In this document: piece after piece, positions 11,771 through 22,900 of the stretch
How positions within the stretch are numbered: position 1 is the first letter of the stretch
How the letters are laid out: every line of letters starts with the position of its first letter
Origin: Effrenium voratum
Lineage: Eukaryota; Sar; Dinophyceae; Suessiales; Symbiodiniaceae
Assembly (NCBI GenBank): GCA_963377175.1
Contig: CAUJNA010001496.1
Span: 1-64,000 of the forward strand
Reading direction: 5' to 3'
Length of the DNA: 64,000 bases
Position numbers and translations under genes: made by a program
Notes under the pieces: model-generated
What the model was told of the DNA's origin: nothing
Seen by the model: the letters and a program-made list of their open reading frames with translations, nothing else
Database searches by the model: none

Positions 11771-12050
11771 TTCGAGGGGCCTGGAACAAGTCCATTTTTC
11801 CGTGTTTTTGCATGTTTTTGGGCTCTGCCACCTGTAGCAAAAAACGGTGTTGAAAGGCAGCGGGCCTTTTTTTTTTTTTTGTCATTTTGGGCGCTGTCAC
11901 TCAACTTCGAAAACGAAGAAGAGGGACACCGGGTCTTTTTTGTTATTTTTGTGGCGCTGCCACCTGTAGCCAAAAACGTTGAAGGGCAGCGCGCTTTTTT
12001 TTGTAGTCCTGCACAGAGACGCCTGCCGGAGAGCGTCACCAGCTAGGTGG
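11771..12050. other. Degenerate repeats around poly-T tracts
   Basis: Phrases such as 'ggcgctgccacctgtagc', 'aaaacggtgttgaaaggcag' and 'cgggccttttttttt' recur three times with variation, giving a degenerate ~85-bp tandem repeat. No gene is supported. Confidence 0.5.
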
Positions 12051-12063
12051 ATGAATAGGTCCG

Positions 12064-12549
12064 TCATTGTGCGTCCAGGCCCTTGAAGGTGAACCGGGCA
12101 GGTCGCTTGAGCGAGTGCTGACGCCACTCAATCTGTCGGAAAGCGTCGCGCAGGTAGCCCACGCGGTCGATGTCGATGTTGCGCACCGTGTTGTCGTAAG
12201 TACCCGCAAGGAGCAAGAGGAAGTGGAAGGCTCCGAGACTCCTTTTATGGGGTTGCGAGGGTACTGCAGGCTGCCCAGCTGCATCTGAGACTCTAGGAAG
12301 CTGTCCTTCTGCCTCGCCGCCGAGTTGGCCAGCACGTGGATTTTGAAGCCCGCCCAAAAAGTTACAAACGCGCCCGTAAGTTTTGTGAAGGCGCGTTCCG
12401 CCACTCCGTTTGGGACGCTGGGCTGCTGCGTGCGCACCGTGGGCTGAACACAAGCAACTTTCTAAGAGGAGCACGCGGTTGAAGAACTCTACCAGCGCAG
12501 AGTCCAGGACGACCTGGAAGGCCAGAACTTGGACGTTCTGAATCTTCAA
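12064..12549 (-). pseudogene. Relic major capsid protein, C-terminal jelly-roll region
   Basis: Three frame segments align with the intact MCP at 39604-40986. IQNVQVLAFQVVLDSALVEF matches its SNAFLQTDLVSLDNDLHNKY. AFTKLTGAFVTFWAG matches SVSKLVAAFISFNKSG. ESQMQLGSLQYPRNPIKGVSE followed by AFHFLLLLAG...DRVGYL matches EFQLQLGSKLYPEYPCRSLT, QAFYYLRKAL and YRVDKF. Two or more frameshifts separate the segments, and the N-terminal half is missing. This alignment is by eye; a profile search against Polinton MCPs would settle it. Confidence 0.75.
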
Positions 12550-12659
12550 GTCGGTGCTTAGTGTGGCGCCCGACGGGCGCGCCGGCGTTCTCGAACACAG
12601 GCAGTCGTTGCGCCCGCAAACTCGATTTCTATCACCAGGTTTAGCGCCTCCGGTGGTTT

Positions 12660-12862
12660 CGCAAGACGTATCCCAGTTACGACCTGCAGCCGCTGCTGCT
12701 GAAGCGCCAGCGAGAGCTGGAGGAGGCGCGGGCCTTCAACGCCTCGCTGGGGGAACGCAGGCTGGCCCAGGAGGGGCAGCGGCACCTGGACGATGCGCTG
12801 CGCTACGCGCGCGCCGAGCGCAGGGGCGTCGAACGCGCAGCGGGCGAAGTTGCCGCGCAGTA
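12660..12862 (+). pseudogene. Relic coiled-coil protein
   Basis: A plus-strand frame reads YDLQPLLLKRQRELEEARAF and RRLAQEGQRHLDDALRYARA, a strongly helical, charged coiled coil. It lies immediately upstream of the DRKAT-motif relic and next to the MCP relic. This is the same relative position as the 110-aa coiled-coil gene at 36244-36576 in the intact element. Homology is inferred mainly from position and composition. Confidence 0.45.
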
Positions 12863-13110
12863 ACCAAAGAGATGAAGACGCTTCGGGCCCACGGCTTCAG
12901 CCAGCGCCCGCGCTTCGAGCAGGTGGTGGGCTACCTGGAGCGGAATGAGCCGCTGCCCCTGGACCAGCCGGACCGCAAGGCCACCACGTTCATCACGAGC
13001 CACTTCTACTTGGACGACTTCGTGCAGTCCAGCAAGGACCCCAACCCTCTGCAGCACACGCCCCTGAAGGCGATTCCAGAGGAAGGCTTCCGCACACATG
13101 CGCCAAGGCG
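12862..13110 (+). pseudogene. Relic of the DRKAT-motif protein
   Basis: The frame reads SQRPRFEQVVGYLERNEPLP, then DQPDRKATTFITSHFYLDDF. It matches LRPSYDELLKETLVEDENRP and IEDVIDRKATRYRLNQYG in the 321-aa protein at 35246-36211. The shared pattern is RP, aromatic, acidic cluster, then DRKAT followed by an aromatic-rich segment. The downstream sequence loses similarity after ~13,100. Confidence 0.65.
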
Positions 13111-13509
13111 GAGGAAACCGCTTCGGCAAGGACGACCTAGCTGGAGACCCAGAGGCCGACGCGCTGACGAACAACGGTCCATCACGGGCCGTTTGCGCAC
13201 CGATGGAGCGCAGGCAGCAGCGGACCTTGTGGGCGCAGGAGCAGCAGGGCTTGCGCGAGGGCTGCTGCTCCTTCTGCCACTTTTTCCAGGTACCCAAAGG
13301 CCCCGCCCACGCCCTCGGAGGCAACGGCTACCTCACCCTCCTCCGCAGCCACCGCTGCCGTCTCCTCTTGCGCTGCGCCGCGCTCCCCTCCTGCGCGCGC
13401 TGCCCCGCTTGTCCAGGAGGCGCTCTACGTCGTCGGGTCGACCGATGATCTGCGGTGGTGGCTGCGGCTGCGGCCCTGGGCGGGCAATACGTTCAGCGGA
13501 CGTACCCGG

Positions 13510-13625
13510 CAGCGTCCTAGCACGTATAGCAAGGACCCGGGGGAGAGTGGATGTTCAGTGGCTTGCCTTGTGAGACCCATATAGCACATATAGCACGTAT
13601 AGCAAGGACCCGGGGGACTGTGAGG
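13510..13625. repeat. Short repeats with 'cacgtatagcaaggacccgg'
   Basis: The phrase occurs at about 13520 and 13595, with additional 'atagcacatatagcac' units between. The two copies are followed by similar 'ggcttgcc' segments. No gene is seen. Confidence 0.5.
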
Positions 13626-13754
13626 GTTCGGCGGCTTGCCGGCGTAGAAGCCTCCGCCCTGCCGCGCCACCTGCCTGGCATGGCCGCGCCACCTGCCCGG
13701 CATAGACGCCACGCCAGCGTACGCGCCGCGCGCACTCTTGTTTCGCACGATTTG

Positions 13755-13900
13755 CATGGTGTTTGACATGGTTTTTGCATGGGTTTTGCATGGTGCGGTT
13801 GCATGACATGATTTTGACATGACATCTTGTTTTTGCATGACATGATTTTGAACATGTCATTTTGACATGTTGGTTTTTTGCACGGTTTTGCACGTCATGT
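13755..13900. repeat. CATG/TTTTG-rich degenerate tandem repeat
   Basis: Units such as 'gcatgacatgattttg' and 'catggtttttgcatgg' recur about ten times with variation. The CATG palindrome dominates. No coding potential is supported. Confidence 0.6.
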
Positions 13901-13993
13901 GCATGTGGTTCAAGCCCTAATGCCCCTCCCCCTCCCCCCGATTTTTTTCCTGTCAGGTGTACATCCTGGAGAACTTCGCTGGGAGGCGGGGCG

Positions 13994-14166
13994 GTGCCGA
14001 GCGGGCACCTAGGATGTGCCGAGCAGGCACAGTGCCAAGCAGGCACTCGGCACAGTGCCGAGCAGGCACAGGAATTCGGTGCTGGCACTGTGGGGGCGCC
14101 AGTGCCGAGCAGGCACAGCGCCGAGCAGGCAATTGTAGGTAGTGCCGAGCGGGCACCTGGTGCCGG
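13994..14166. repeat. Array of short hairpins GTGCC-RAGCR-GGCAC
   Basis: About eight copies of the 15-base dyad GTGCCGAGCAGGCAC or close variants lie within ~170 bp: 13994, 14017, 14032, 14056, 14102, 14118, 14143 and a shortened GTGCCGGGCAC near 14160. Each can fold into a five-base-pair hairpin with a five-base loop. Spacing is irregular (1-30 bases), so it is not a CRISPR. It lies inside the relic element. Function unknown. Confidence 0.7.
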
Positions 14167-14229
14167 GCACCGTAGGACAGCGCCAAGCATTTGAAGCAGG
14201 CGTGGAGGCCACTGTGAAAGTGGTTGAGT

Positions 14230-14345
14230 GGCTCGCCCAACGGCCCCTTAGTACTGGCTCGCCCAACCTCGTGTGATGGCTCGCCCAATGAGTACGGGCT
14301 CGCCCAATGAGTACGGGCTTGTTTGATGGCTTGCCCAACGGCTTC
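14230..14345. repeat. Tandem 'GGCTCGCCCAAY' repeats
   Basis: Five to six copies of 'ggctcgcccaa' or 'ggcttgcccaa' with spacers such as 'tgagtacg' occur. Two of the units are identical over 20 bases. Confidence 0.6.
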
Positions 14346-14644
14346 GATACCTAGCGCGCCACATTCCTGCCGCACCACTGGCATAGAAGCCTCCAGCCTG
14401 CCAAGCCTGCACCACACCGATGTCGGAATTCCGACTTCGCCCTACACCGAATTCCGACTTCGGTATTTTGCCCGAAAAACCATCACCGGGCCAGCGCCGA
14501 AGGTCTGTCAGCGATGCCGTCCTCGCAGCATCGCTGACCGAGTGTTCTTTTTCACCATTCACACGCCCAGCCGTCAATCGTGGCGTGGGCACAGGATTGC
14601 TCCACTCAATCCTGGCGTGAGCACAGGATTGCCCGAAAAACCAA

Positions 14645-14869
14645 TCACCGGGCCAGGGCCGAAGGCCTGTCCACCCTGCGCCCCACCAGGCGCAGCAAGG
14701 AGCGCAGGAAGACCGGGTCTTGCGCCGCGCACCTCCAGCGCTGGGCGGCGAGGTAGTACTCCAGCTTTCCAGAACCAAAGAAGGGAGAGTGAAGCACATC
14801 GACGTCCCCCAGCAGCCGGTCCAGGTGTGGAGCAAGCCACGCTTTGCTCCCCATGTACTTCAGCTGCAT
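14645..14869 (-). pseudogene. Relic D12-class N6-adenine DNA methyltransferase (N-terminal part)
   Basis: The frame reads MQLKYMGSKAWLAPHLDRLL followed by PFFGSGKLEYYLA. This is the typical start of Dam/D12-class enzymes: the KYxGSK motif, then the F-x-GSG SAM-binding loop (usually FxGGG/FxGSG). The catalytic DPPY motif is not reached before the similarity is lost, so it is a truncated remnant. It is divergent from, and only ~85 bp from, the ATPase remnant. The intact element lacks this gene. Confidence 0.65.
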
Positions 14870-14954
14870 ACCAGCCCTTTAGTTTATCCGGAGTCGCCGC
14901 CCGGATTGCCCGGAACTGACAGACTCGCCGCCCGGCTTCCCGGCTTCTTGAAAT

Positions 14955-15302
14955 TTGGGAAGTAACGCAAAGGAAATGGGGAAGATCAAGCTGTTTCCTA
15001 CGACTGAATATAGCAGCAAGCAGCCCTCTGACCCCGTGGTGCCCCTGGTGCCATGCACGGGCATCTTCCTCGGGCCATCAAAATCGGGCAAAACCGTGGC
15101 TCTGACAAGCCTGGTTCTGGAGCAGTATCGCGGCGTCTTTGAGAGAATTTACATCTTCAGCCCGAGTGTCAACATAGACGACGGCTGGATCCCCGTCAAG
15201 AAGTACATTGAGGGGGACCTGGGGGTGAACACAGAGCGGGAGCAGACGTATTGGGACGAGTGGGACGAGGCGCTGCGGCGCATCATCCAGCAGCAGTGTT
15301 AA
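14955..15302 (+). pseudogene. Relic packaging ATPase, N-terminal half
   Basis: The protein contains a Walker A motif GPSKSGKT followed by VLEQYRGVFERIYIFSPSVN and VKKYIEGDLGV...YWDEWDE. It aligns along its whole length with residues ~30-105 of the intact ATPase (SSTGGKT, NVYRDCFARIFIFSPSVH, VKKYQKDNMKV). The frame stops at a TAA before the Walker B Asp, so it lacks half of the ATPase domain. The first methionine may be the one at MGKIKLF. Confidence 0.8.
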
Positions 15303-15305
15303 CTT

Positions 15306-16155
15306 TCGCGAGCTCAGGTCTGGAGAGGTTTTTTTCATGTGTTTTTATGTTTTAGCCTTAAAAAAAAATGTGCCAAAAACCACATACATTGGGGGAGAAA
15401 ATTATAGTTTAAAAAAACAAGGACATCGCTGGTAGACTCACATGAAAATTTCAAAAAAACATTGAAAATGGCCAGTGGGTACTGAAATCCAAACCGTCAA
15501 ACCTTGGATTTGACAAAAAAACCCAAAAATGCAACATCCGCCAAAATATATTTCCGTTTTTTGGGGTGGCTAAACCGGTTGAACGGTAAACTAAGGGTTT
15601 GAAGTCTGCATTTCACAAGGTTGACTGGACGGGGCTGTGGCCTCACACCTCATACGCACGAACGCAAGCGGCTCAGACCCTTCTTTTCACATGAGCTCCT
15701 GTCCGCTGGGCACTGATGGGGGGGCAAGGCTGCACCGCTCTGTGGCGGCTGCATGTAGCACTGCACTTCGGCGGAATGAGGGGCATTATGTGCCGACTTA
15801 CTTAGACTTGGATAGGGCACGTGCATGAATGCGCAGCTGTGCAGTTGCTATCTGGAGGCACACCCTGAAATGGCAGAAATGGCCCTGAAGCATGATCGGT
15901 CTTAATGCCCCCCACGCTGACACATACCCGACAGCAAAGGTCTGGCAAGGGCAAGGCCCGCAGCTCACAGCATCAAGTCTTCTTGTCTGCCGCTGCCGCT
16001 TCTGAATCCAGGAGCTCGCCACTCGCAACCGCGTCTTCAACAGCCGGGCCTTGATCACCGTCAACCTTGTGACTCTTTGCCTTTCGTCCTGGCGAGCGCT
16101 GGCCCATGCCCTAAAACGATGGAGCCACAGCACGGAACAATGCAACGAGGCTCGC
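15306..16155. other. Host DNA with no supported gene
   Basis: The first ~300 bases are AT-rich with A-tracts; the rest is of host composition. No domain or exon structure was recognised. Confidence 0.5.
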
Positions 16156-16158
16156 ATG

Positions 16159-16200
16159 ACATGATGATGATCAACATGATGATGATGGTGATGATGATCA

Positions 16201-16258
<58 letters not shown>
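16159..16258. repeat. GAT/ATC trinucleotide microsatellite
   Basis: A near-perfect (GAT)n run of about 20 uninterrupted units follows imperfect units. Poly-Met, poly-Asp and poly-His frames over it are artefacts. Confidence 0.95.
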
Positions 16259-16574
16259 CACGTTCGAGCCGAGCCACGATTGCGTGGCCGGGTTGTATGT
16301 CTCATCTCTGCCAGGCTCAACCTGCGCCAATGTGCAAAAAATACACGCTTCTTATCGGGGCGTTTCCTGCCCAAAGGTTTGAAGGCTTGGCCAGGTGGCG
16401 TGGTTCTAGGTGTTTGTTTTTTTGCAAATGCCGATTTACTGATTTCACCCTCCTTGCCTTTCATGCGAAGCTGAGTCATCCCCCACGCGAGCGCCCAGAG
16501 CCAGATCATCCTCAAAGATGCTGAAGTCCAGCTCTGCAAGCGAGCCACCATCCGTGGAGGCAGCAGGACGTTTC

Positions 16575-17275
16575 ATTGCACAACCCCAAACCCTAAAAAG
16601 GGGCACCTCCAAAAATATACACACATGCAAAACCCCAAGCTTCAAAAAGGGACACCTCCAAACATATCAAAGGGGGCCACTCAGCCAAATTGCGGCGGTC
16701 TTGCTAAGTTGCCTGCAGGCAGCTGCGGCCAACACATGACAAATGGCTTTCCACTGGAAACAACCGTCGTTACCCTCTAGCGAGCAGCTGTGCTTGCCAT
16801 CTGCTCTGCCATCTTGACATTTAGCGCAACTGGTATCCAATGTGACAAGCAGGCTTCAACTTGCAGGATGGCTCACTAAAAAAAGAAAAACCCCAAACCC
16901 TAAAAAGGGGCACCTCCAAACATATAAACACATGCGGAACCCCAAGCCTCAATAAAACATGTTTTTCACACCCAGGTGGGGCGTCAGGGTGGTTACTTAG
17001 CAAAAAACAAAACCCCAAACCCTAAAAAGGGGCACCTCCAAACATATAAACACATGCGGAACCCAAGCCTCAAAAAGGGACACCTCCAAACATAACAGGG
17101 GGGCTCCCTAATTTCACACCAAGGTGGGGCGTCAGGGCGGCCACTCACAAAAAAAACCAAACCCCAAACCCTAAAAAGGGGCACCGCCAAACAGATAAAC
17201 ACATGCGGAACCCAAGCCTCAAAAAGGGACACCTCCAAACATAACAGGGGGGGCAATCGTTAAAAAATGTTTTTC
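16575..17275. repeat. Four copies of a ~120-150 bp interspersed/tandem repeat
   Basis: Each copy contains 'ccccaaaccctaaaaagggg' followed by 'cacctccaaacatataaaca', then 'catgcggaac', 'aagcctcaaaaagggacacc' and 'aggtggggcgtcaggg' blocks. Copies start near 16584, 16890, 17010 and 17157. Spacing changes because the blocks are partly deleted. The CCCTAAA words inside are not in telomere-like arrays. Confidence 0.8.
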
Positions 17276-19900
17276 ACACAAAGGTGGGTGCAACTATTAA
17301 TATATTATCATTATTATTATCATATATGTGTAAACATAACATATTAGTTATTATTATTTATATGTATGTATTCATTTATTGTTTGATTGATTTATTTAGT
17401 ATTTATATTACTTTTTTATGTGGCCGGCTGCACAGGTGGAGTTTGCGTCAAAATTCAAGCTCAGCGCCGCTATACAGCTGCAGCTTGCCGAATGCAATTT
17501 GACGTCGCGACGCAATTCCGAGAGGCAACTCAGTGCCGCTATACAGCCTCGCGTCGCAATTCCAAGACTTGCCAAGAGGCAAGAGCGCGGCATGCCTGAT
17601 TATGACGCAGCGCTGTAATGCTTCTTGATCACCTGCTTGCCTGCTATGAGAGTCTTCGGCTGCTTGGCGTTGAAGTTGAAGTTGCAGCGGGCCTTGGCAT
17701 TGAGGAGTCTGACCTTGGCATTGAAGCGGGCCCTCATCTTCTGCAACACGCTCTTCATGCCTTGGTTGCCAACCATTGGTTGCTGTTGACCCCTCTGCAA
17801 AAAGTTTAACTGAATGGAAAATCCTTGATTTCCGAAAAAGTTAAAGTCTAAAGATCCAACCCAATAGCAATCAAGATGCGGCGGGCTCTCCAGCGCCTCA
17901 CATTGTGGCGGTACTCCCAGCATTTGCGGGGTGTAAAGCCCTGCTCAATCCATCGAGCATCAGCATCGATCAGCCGCACAAAGAACCAGGGGTGCCAGTC
18001 GGAATCCACCGACTCGAACATGGCTAGTGCGCATGCAGGCATGTCTCCTAGATTGTCATAATCTGCTTCACGGAACCTTTCTGAGAATATAATGCCGGTC
18101 TAGTTATCATTCCCGGGGATGGCTCACGCAGTGCTGATCATGTGCTGGTATCCGCAGCAGACCTGCATAGCAGAGATCTAAAGCCAAAACTTTCCGGGCA
18201 ACGAACAGCATTCAGCATGCTTCCTTCATGCTGGTGTGTAAGACTGGAGGCAAGCCATCAAATCCAAATGGTCAAAAACAATCAAACAACTCAAAATTCG
18301 GGATAACAGAAAAATTCTAAATAGCTAGTGAAAAACTAAAAACATTCATCGACGCACAGCACTCGGGCAAATCTTAAAATCTACATGATCAAATGACAAC
18401 CCGGTTAACCCGAAAATACAACAATTGAGTTGAGGGCCCGTAGAGGGGATGTAACTTGGGACATGCGTTGGGTGCCCAGGCCAAAAAAAGACACATGCCA
18501 CTGGGATTGCCGGGAGCTGCCTGTGCTTCTTTTTTTGGCTGGCCACCTTGTCAAGGTCATCACTGCGAGACGCAGGACCACACAGAAAGCGGTGCATCGC
18601 CTTCCACAGGCCAGAGGCAAAAGATTGTGACCCTCCAAGGTCCGTGCACATACCGCGTGAGGGCTGTTGCCATCAGCCGGGCAAAACACAAGGCAGCCAT
18701 TCGCCGTTTGAACGGGACACTCAAATCAGTTTGCCTTGGCGTCATCTCTTCAGTGTGCTGCGAGACACTGACCCTGTAGATCATGGCATGCCACTTGCCA
18801 CCACGCAGGCACAGGCAGCACAAGTCACGAGAAGACGCACTTGAGCTGTCGGGCTGTGGCTGACAAGGACACTAGCTGTCAAGTTGGCCGATGTTGGCAG
18901 GTCAATTCCCCAATGCAAGCAACCAACTACCAACTCCGTCCGCTGCAGCAATCACTGTACTCCCCCACATCTGAAACTGGGAAAACAATTGGCTGCCAAC
19001 ACAGAGTCACCAAGCTAACCGCGAAGTGTTGCACTGGAATGCAATTCGGGCACCACTTTGCAAATGGAAGGCCAGCCCCAAGAACTTCTGGAGATAATCA
19101 AATGCAAATCCATTCGGAAAACACCGACATTAAAGCCGCATGAACAGTGCGGAGGAAACTAGGCTGTTTTGCGCCCAAGTATTGCAAGCGTCCAGTCCGC
19201 CACAGGTCGTAGCCATGCTGAAACTTCAACTGCTGGCACTGCTGGCTGGCTCCGGCTCCAAAGCGAAAACAACATGGTTCCCAGCTCTACGTTAATTTGA
19301 AGGATGTGAAGATCAATCTTTGTTGGTAACTTGCTGGTTCACTTCAATTTCAATCAATGACTAATCTGGCAGCCACGCAGTTCCTACAGTTTGCTCCTAC
19401 CAAGCCAATGATCCCCCACATCCGTGCGGCGCAGGTGCCGAGAGGTTTTCAAGTTTTCGTAAAACAGAGTCCTGACTGTACAGTTCCAGAAGCCACGGCG
19501 TCTGCGATGCGAGTTGGATGTATCCCCCATCATATGTTCAAAGCATTTGCCAGTATTACCAGTGAAACAAAGGGGCTGCAAGCCATGCGGCGCCCAAATC
19601 TTATGGGCGTCACCCTACTCAGTCGCTTCAAGCGGCTGCGCGCAAAGCAACATGCCCTGCAGGACTCCTTGACAAACAAATTACATGTTTGCTCGCTTGA
19701 GCTTTCGTGGCAAATAAGTTTGCGAGTAATGGTGATGGCTTTGTTTTTGTATCAGCGATGGTCCTCCAAGGACAATCATGCTTCGGCTTCGGGCAAAGCT
19801 CAGAATCAGAAAGTCCAGCACTCCTCCCACCGCAAGCGATCCCACGCTGACTGAGCGCATCAACTGCATTGCAGAACGCGCAACAATCAACAAATGCCAC
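17276..19900. other. Host DNA, no firmly supported gene
   Basis: 17290-17420 is AT-rich (TTA/ATT runs). A minus-strand stretch at about 17860-18040 (SDWHPWFFVRLIDADARWIE) and one at 18430-18650 look like possible exons by composition, but I could not define splice sites, partners or domains. Confidence 0.4.
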
Positions 19901-19909
19901 CCTGCCGCA

Positions 19910-22900
19910 TCACTTCCTCTTCCTGGGTCTCTTCTTCGCTGCCGCCAGGGCCGCAGCAGCCTCGCTGTTGGTCGCTGGCAAACACTTATGCACTTGCTAC
20001 AAATCAAACATCCTGGGGTCTGGCCTCCTCGGCCTCGTCCGCCTCCACCTGCTGTTGTTTCCCCTTGCCCTTGGCCTTGGCCTTGGCCTTGGCAGTAGGC
20101 GCCGGCATGCTTGTAGCTTCCTGACAGGCGCGAGAAGAGATCGGGGCACAACACTATGTTGACTGTCGATTCTACTACTGCGTCAACAACAATGTGTCAA
20201 CAACATTTTTTGTTCTGTCCTGGCCCGATGATCCCGATGATTGAGATGGATTGGGCGCGACTGGTTGTGTTGCGAAGGCTGTCAGGCTCAACTGGGTCAT
20301 CTGCGCCTGTGGCTGGGCGGCACGCCCAACAATCTCCGGGGTGGGGAAGGGGCGTTTGAATTGGTCCCACCCTTTCCAGGAAACAGTCTGCGCCTCAACT
20401 CGAGCTGCCTTCGCTGGCCTCTCACACTCAGGCGTGGCTTTCCTTTTGGCCTCCCCAGCCGTCATCGTCACGCGTCTTTGCTTCAGCGGCCTTGTCAACC
20501 ACTGATTGGGCCGCCGCCTCATCATGCCGCGGCTTTGCCTCCGTAGCCTTGTCAACCACTGGCGCCTCCTCAGCCGGCTGCTGCTGCTGATCGACGCCTC
20601 CTGTTGCTGACAGTTGCGCCTCATCATTCTGGGCCTCCCCAGCCGGCTTCTGCTGCTGCTGCTGCTTCTGCTGATCAGCGCCTCCGGTTGCTGACGCTTG
20701 CGCCTTATCCTGATTTGCCTCAGCCTGCTTGTGCGACTGCTGCTCTCCTGGTGCCGCTGCTGCTGCTGCTGCTGCTGCTGACACTTCACCCTTCTGATGC
20801 CGCTTCAAGAATCGGAGCCAATCCTCTAAATCTTGGATCTGGTCACCTTCAGGGTCACGAAATAGGGCCAAGTCCTCCGGATCCAATTTGCCATTTCCAG
20901 AAGCCGACTCAAATGCAATGGTCGTGTAGGCATTGAAGAGCAGGTGGTCCCTAGCTCGCTGCAGCTCAGCAGATATGTCTGTGCCATCTTGCGCAAACCA
21001 GTCTTCCAAATTGCGTGGAGGATGCAGGTGGTCCAACATCAGCGTGTGGCCAGCTGCACTTGCCTTGCTGCTGTCGCTGTTGCTGTTTCTGTTTGCTCCA
21101 GCTATCTTTTGAATCTGTTGCTTACGCTTTGCGTCAGGCGAGATGTCAAGGAGGGGCAGTGGCTCCTTTGCGGCTGGGTCTTTGTCTTCTTGGTCACCTG
21201 TCAGCATTGATCAGAGCAGCAATCTCATGACGCATGTTTGCAAGCCTCAGCCACGGGCCTGGTTCATCACCAGAGGCATCATCTTCGCGAGCCATGATTA
21301 AGCTAGCTGCTTCCACATGAGGCTTCCTCAGTCCAAACTGACCCCCACCGTCCCAAGGAACAGCAGAAGCTCTGAGTCTGACACTGCAACGCTTAAAGCT
21401 GCAGCCACGCGTCGCATTTGACTCAGCGTAGAAGCTCACAGATGGTCGCAGGGACCATGGAAATATGGCCAGCGGTATTCGCCTCATTGGCAAACAAACA
21501 AAAACATCTCACCCTCCACCACATGCACCGCATCGCAAACTTATCGCCAGTTCCACACCATGCCCGTTGACACACATTTGACACACACGCACAAATCACA
21601 TGAGGCTCCGACAGACTATAGTTATCCTCTACGCACGCTTTGTCCACCGTCACATATCCAGCCGGGGCAAAGAACAGATCCCCGCACTTGCTTGTCGAGG
21701 AAGTGAGGCTGGGTAGCTCTGTGGGCGACGGGAGGTCCTCCAAACTCAGCCGGAGCAGCCAGTTGACCACATCCTCGACGCTCGGATCCAGCTCTTGCCT
21801 TTGCAGGTAAGACCTTGCCTCAGCCAGTCTCACCATGACAAACACGCGGGCGCCTTGGCGCTGCAAACGCAATGAGGCGAAGCATGATGTCTCCACTCCG
21901 TGGTAGCAGCTGCCGTGCCGTTGTCCGTGCACAAAGGCTGCCTGAGAGAACGCGCAAATGTACTTGCTCTCTTCCTCACTCAGCTGGGCTGGGCCGTCTG
22001 TTTGGAACATGTCCTCCGGAACAAACGGCCACTCCGACGGCCCGGGTAGAGCGCTCAAGAGCTCGGATCTGACGATTGCGCAGGCCTCCTCTTCGAGTTT
22101 GATCTGCCCTTTCGCTTGAGCCCGCTCAGACATGGACTCCCGGAAATTGTCAATCAATCCCTCAACCAGCTCTCTGTTAGCCTCCTCCTTGAACAAGGTC
22201 TTCATGATGTTCCTGACGCACACAACGGGCTATCTGCGGGCAACTGACACATGAAGCCAACCCCTGGGTCCGACATCATGAAAACTGACAAAAAACATTT
22301 GATTTAAAGGCTATGATGAATGGTCTGCTCCCTCGGGTCCAAATCCTCGAAGGTCTTCACAATGCTGACCGGAGCCCGCTTTTCAAGGTTACGGTGAATT
22401 TTGATCACCGCGGGATCACTCGTGGAAGCCATGCTGCTCAATCGCGTTTTGGCCTTGGGTGGATCAGCGGCGGCACCCTGCTGGTTTTGATGCCGGAGCC
22501 GTTCAGACGTCAAAGTGGTTTGCACGGCGCTTGCGTAGTCTTTGCCTCCCTTGGTCAAAGCCTTCACAGCAGTGGCATAAATGGCCAACAGCTTCTTTGC
22601 AAGGCTCATGCCTGATTCGATGCAAGCCTTTGGGTCGTAGTCAGCACCAGCGTCTGCGCTTGGGACCCTTTTCATAAGAAAGGCATTCAAATCCAGCAGC
22701 GCTCGCACTGGCACCAGATCATCATCAGGGGGCAAGTCATCGAAGTAACCTGCGGACCTTGGGCACGCCCGCTAAACCGTGCTGATGCCCATGCAGTTTC
22801 AAAATCCACCACTGCTTATCGCAAAATAGAAATGCGTGAGAAAACAACAACATGCAGCGACTTCTCTGCCAAGGCACACCACCAAGTCGCGCAAGGGCCG

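Larger units (their letters stand above)
8580..15305. mobile_element. GC-ameliorated relic of a Polinton-like endogenous virus
   Basis: At least seven fragments in this GC-rich stretch match proteins typical of Maverick/Polinton viruses. Five of them align by eye with proteins of the intact element at 27.7-49.8 kb: integrase, S74 fibre, major capsid, the DRKAT-motif protein and the packaging ATPase. The two methyltransferase fragments have no counterpart there. The MCP, coiled-coil and DRKAT order matches the intact element in mirror orientation; the ATPase has been moved. Every gene has frameshifts, stops or truncation. No terminal inverted repeats could be placed, so the limits are those of recognisable genes only. 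Confidence 0.8.

Noticed and set aside
13994..14166. Possible CRISPR array of palindromic repeats
   Set aside because: Repeats are 15 bases at irregular 1-30 base spacing, without unique spacers of constant length.
16575..17275. Interstitial telomere (CCCTAAA words)
   Set aside because: The words are single and embedded in a longer unit, not in head-to-tail heptamer arrays.
20175..20400. PCNA-binding box (QLSLTAF) in the zinc-motif host protein
   Set aside because: The second aromatic residue of the consensus is missing and the motif is short enough to occur by chance.
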